64,000 nt of DNA from Cellulomonas sp. PhB150 (lineage in GTDB: Bacteria; Actinomycetota; Actinomycetes; Actinomycetales; Cellulomonadaceae), in contig NZ_RKHX01000004.1 of NCBI RefSeq assembly GCF_003755175.1, positions 124,001 through 188,000 on the forward strand, written 5' to 3'. The notes beneath the pieces were generated by a model. That model did no database searches. It saw only the letters and a program-made list of their open reading frames with translations, and was not told the origin of the DNA. Numbering within the stretch: the first letter of the stretch is position 1; every line of letters begins with the position of its first letter. Below are positions 61,882-64,000 of this stretch, piece by piece. Position numbers and translations under genes: made by a program.

Positions 61882-63422
61882 GCACGTCGCCGGTCGCCGA
61901 GCCGACGACCCCCGACGGGATCGCCCGACGACCCGGCGCCGCGATCTTCGCGTTGACGATCGCCGGCGTCGCCCAGGCGGCCGACGTGTCGATCCACAAC
62001 ACCGCGATCGCGTCGGCTGCCGCGGAGCTCGGCATGTCTGCCTCGCAACGATCCTTCGCCGCGTCGGCCGCGACCCTCGCGATGGCCGCCTCGATCCTGA
62101 CCGTCGGCACGATCGGCGACCGGCACGGGCGACGGCTGACCCTGATCTGGTGCGCGGTCGCGCTCGTGCTGGGCGGAGTCGTCACCGCTGCGGCAGGCGG
62201 GTACGCGGTGTTCGTCCTCGGCCGGGTCATCACCGGCGTCGGCCTGGCCGGGACCCTCGGACTGTCCATGGCCCTCATCCGCACCGTCGCTCCCGACCGC
62301 GTGCCCCGGGCGATGTCGCTCTACTTCACCGGCCAGGTCGGGTTCGCGTTGCCGCTGACCATCCTGGGCGGTGCGCTGATCAACGAGTCGTGGCGCCTCG
62401 GCTACCTCGTCCTGCCCGTGGTCGGCGCCGCCGCGGCCGTGCTGAACAAGGTGTACACGCCGAAGTCGAAGGCCGTGCACCGTCGGCAGTCCGACCCGGT
62501 CGGGCTCGTCCTGGTCGCCGTCGGCCTCGTCGGCGTGATCTGGGGCGTCAGCCAGGCCAGTGGCGGGTGGGGCACGGCACGCGTGCTGGTCCCTCTCCTG
62601 GTCGGTGCTGCTGCGCTGGTCGCGTTCCTGCGCTGGGAGATGCACCACGCCGAACCCGCGTTGCCGGTCCGGCTGTTCACCGACCGGCGCCTGGCCGGCG
62701 CCCTGTCCGCGGACGTCTCGTTCAACATGTGGCAGGCCGTCATGGTGCTGCAGCTCTCGCTGCTCTGGCAGTACGTGTACGGGTTCTCTCCCCTCGAGGT
62801 GACCGTGGGGCAGCTGCCGGCGACGATCGCCATGGCTGTCGGTGCGTTCGCCGCTGGACGCTTCGCCGCGCGCGGTCAGCGCCCGCAGACCCTGGTCGTG
62901 GTCGGGCTCGCGGGTGTCGCCACGGCCATGTACGTCTTCGCGATCGGCGGCGCCTCGACGCCGTACTGGGTCTTCGCCGTCGGGCTCGTGCTCGGCGGGT
63001 TCTCCCGGATGCTGACCGAGACCTCGGCCGGCGAGTTCTTCGTCGAGATCCCCCCACCGGACCTCGTGGGCGCGACCGTCGCGAGCAAGCCCGCGATCGG
63101 GCAGGCCTCCTTCGCGCTCGGCCTGTCCCTGAGCTCGACCCTGCTGTACTCGGGCTTCGGCCGAGGACTGGGGAACCGGCTCGACGAGCTCGGGGTGACC
63201 CCGTCGCAGCAGGCGCAGGTCGTGGGCTGGTTCTCCGACGGCACCGTCCCCGAGTGGGCGAAGGGAAACGACCTGTTCGACCAGGTCGTCGGTGCTGCGC
63301 AGGAGGCCTACGTGCACGCGTACCGCACGACGACGCTGACGTTCGCCGTCTTCTTCACGGTCATGGCCGTGGTCACGGCGACATTGCTGCGCGGGCGGAC
63401 CCGCGCCCGCGCGGCCGGCTGA
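61878..63422 (+). CDS. MFS transporter, DHA2-like, paralogue of the first
   Basis: The 514-residue protein has about 14 hydrophobic segments, with TIGDRHGRRLTLI as motif A and SFNMWQAVMVLQLSLLWQYVYGFSPLEV shared with the transporter at 58639. ATG 61878 overlaps the amidohydrolase stop by 4 bases (ATGA). The pair flanking one enzyme may form an import/export couple or handle two forms of the same substrate. The alkylsulfatase gene starts 86 bases downstream. Confidence 0.88.
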   Translation: MSTSPVAEPTTPDGIARRPGAAIFALTIAGVAQAADVSIHNTAIASAAAELGMSASQRSFAASAATLAMAASILTVGTIGDRHGRRLTLIWCAVALVLGGVVTAAAGGYAVFVLGRVITGVGLAGTLGLSMALIRTVAPDRVPRAMSLYFTGQVGFALPLTILGGALINESWRLGYLVLPVVGAAAAVLNKVYTPKSKAVHRRQSDPVGLVLVAVGLVGVIWGVSQASGGWGTARVLVPLLVGAAALVAFLRWEMHHAEPALPVRLFTDRRLAGALSADVSFNMWQAVMVLQLSLLWQYVYGFSPLEVTVGQLPATIAMAVGAFAAGRFAARGQRPQTLVVVGLAGVATAMYVFAIGGASTPYWVFAVGLVLGGFSRMLTETSAGEFFVEIPPPDLVGATVASKPAIGQASFALGLSLSSTLLYSGFGRGLGNRLDELGVTPSQQAQVVGWFSDGTVPEWAKGNDLFDQVVGAAQEAYVHAYRTTTLTFAVFFTVMAVVTATLLRGRTRARAAG

Positions 63423-63508
63423 CGCACGCGCCAGCTCGAGTTGGCCAGAGCGCCGAGATTTTCCGTGCTGTTCGTCTGAGCACGACCTTCCCGTGCCATG
63501 CTGGAAGA

Positions 63509-64000
63509 ATGGCCACCACACCGAAGCCCGCATCAGAGACGATCGCCGACCAGCAGGAGGCAGTTCTCAGCAGCCTGCCGTTCTCGGACCGGCAGGACTT
63601 CGAGGACGCGACCCGCGGCCTCGTCGGGCGCCGGGAGCCGAACGCGGTCGCGGCAGAGGACGGCACCGTTCTCTGGGACAACAGCACCTACGCGTTCCTG
63701 CAGGGCGACGCGCCCAGCACCGTGAACCCGAGCCTGTGGCGGGTGTCGCAGCTGGCGGCCGTGGAGGGCCTGTTCGAGGTGGTGCCGGGCATCTACCAGG
63801 TGCGCGGCCAGGACCTGTCGAACACCTCGATCATCGAGGGCGACGAGGGCATCGTCGTCATCGACACCCTGCTCTCCGTGGAGACGGGCGCGGCGGCGCT
63901 GGCGCTGTACCGCGAGCACCGCGGCAACCGCCCCGTCAAGGCCGTGATCTACACGCACTCGCACGCCGACCACTTCGGCGGGGTCAAGGGCTTCGTGACG
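63509..64000 (+). CDS. Alkyl/aryl-sulfatase of the SdsA1 type, 3' end outside the window
   Basis: The first 164 codons are visible and stay open to the end of the window. They show the SdsA1/BDS1 N-terminal pattern: FEDATRGLVGR, TYAFLQGDAPSTVNPSLWR, LFEVVPGIYQVRGQDLSN and the metallo-beta-lactamase zinc motif THSHADHFGG. Such enzymes release sulfate from primary alkyl sulfates like SDS. The substrate may be another alkyl sulfate ester. No signal peptide is seen at ATG 63509. It follows the second MFS gene by 86 bases on the same strand and could be the last member of that metabolic set. Confidence 0.88.
   Translation, partial: MATTPKPASETIADQQEAVLSSLPFSDRQDFEDATRGLVGRREPNAVAAEDGTVLWDNSTYAFLQGDAPSTVNPSLWRVSQLAAVEGLFEVVPGIYQVRGQDLSNTSIIEGDEGIVVIDTLLSVETGAAALALYREHRGNRPVKAVIYTHSHADHFGGVKGFVT

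Overview
The window is high-G+C actinobacterial DNA, most like Cellulomonas or a close Micrococcales relative. The reasons are the very G+C-rich third codon positions, an HspR/HAIR-controlled dnaK operon, many leaderless TANNNT-type starts, and a mannan-degrading gene set (GH26, GH5-type, GH113, GH2) recalling the Man26A/Man2A system of Cellulomonas fimi. The genus is an inference; no rRNA or tRNA gene was seen.

Layout, 1-14.5 kb: end of a DUF5684 membrane protein, a large SARP/AfsR-like regulator, a DrrAB-type ABC exporter, a polar amino-acid ABC importer, a 14-TM MFS exporter with its MarR regulator, a LacI-like sensor without a DNA-binding domain, a GlxA/AraC regulator coupled to a metallo-beta-lactamase-fold hydrolase, and an LmeA-like protein.

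14.5-32 kb is a beta-mannan utilisation region. An ABC importer operon ends in a cytoplasmic GH2 beta-mannosidase and lies divergent from a ROK regulator and a GH28 gene. Next come a LacI repressor, a secreted operon (GH26 mannanase with CBM13, large multidomain GH5-type mannanase, CE1-like esterase) and a GH113 mannanase. The secreted enzymes would cut mannan outside, the ABC system import oligomers, and the GH2 enzyme split them inside. Operator-like palindromes overlap the promoters of both operons. Four copies of a nested inverted repeat follow minus-strand genes in this host part of the window.

32-37 kb: a DUF389 protein and the dnaK-grpE-dnaJ-hspR operon with two HAIR boxes.

37,091-58,394 is a complete Tn7-like transposon of 21.3 kb. 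It carries tnsA, tnsB, tnsC and tniQ, terminal TGTAGG/CCTACA inverted ends, and a 5-bp AAGGG target duplication. Deleting the element and one duplication joins the two flanks into one reading frame that looks like an RHS-protein core, which independently supports the ends. The cargo holds an XRE regulator, an AbiEi-like protein, an AlbA_2/Schlafen-like protein, a DEAD/DEAH helicase, a three-gene cluster (unknown 248-aa protein, Rad50/SMC-like ATPase with CxxC pairs, PD-(D/E)xK-like nuclease), an internal second copy of the right end, and a five-gene cassette with two ECF-like sigma factors and three membrane proteins. The element is less G+C rich than its surroundings.

58.6-64 kb returns to the host chromosome: two related MFS transporters flank a YtcJ-type amidohydrolase, followed by the start of an alkylsulfatase gene that runs off the window.
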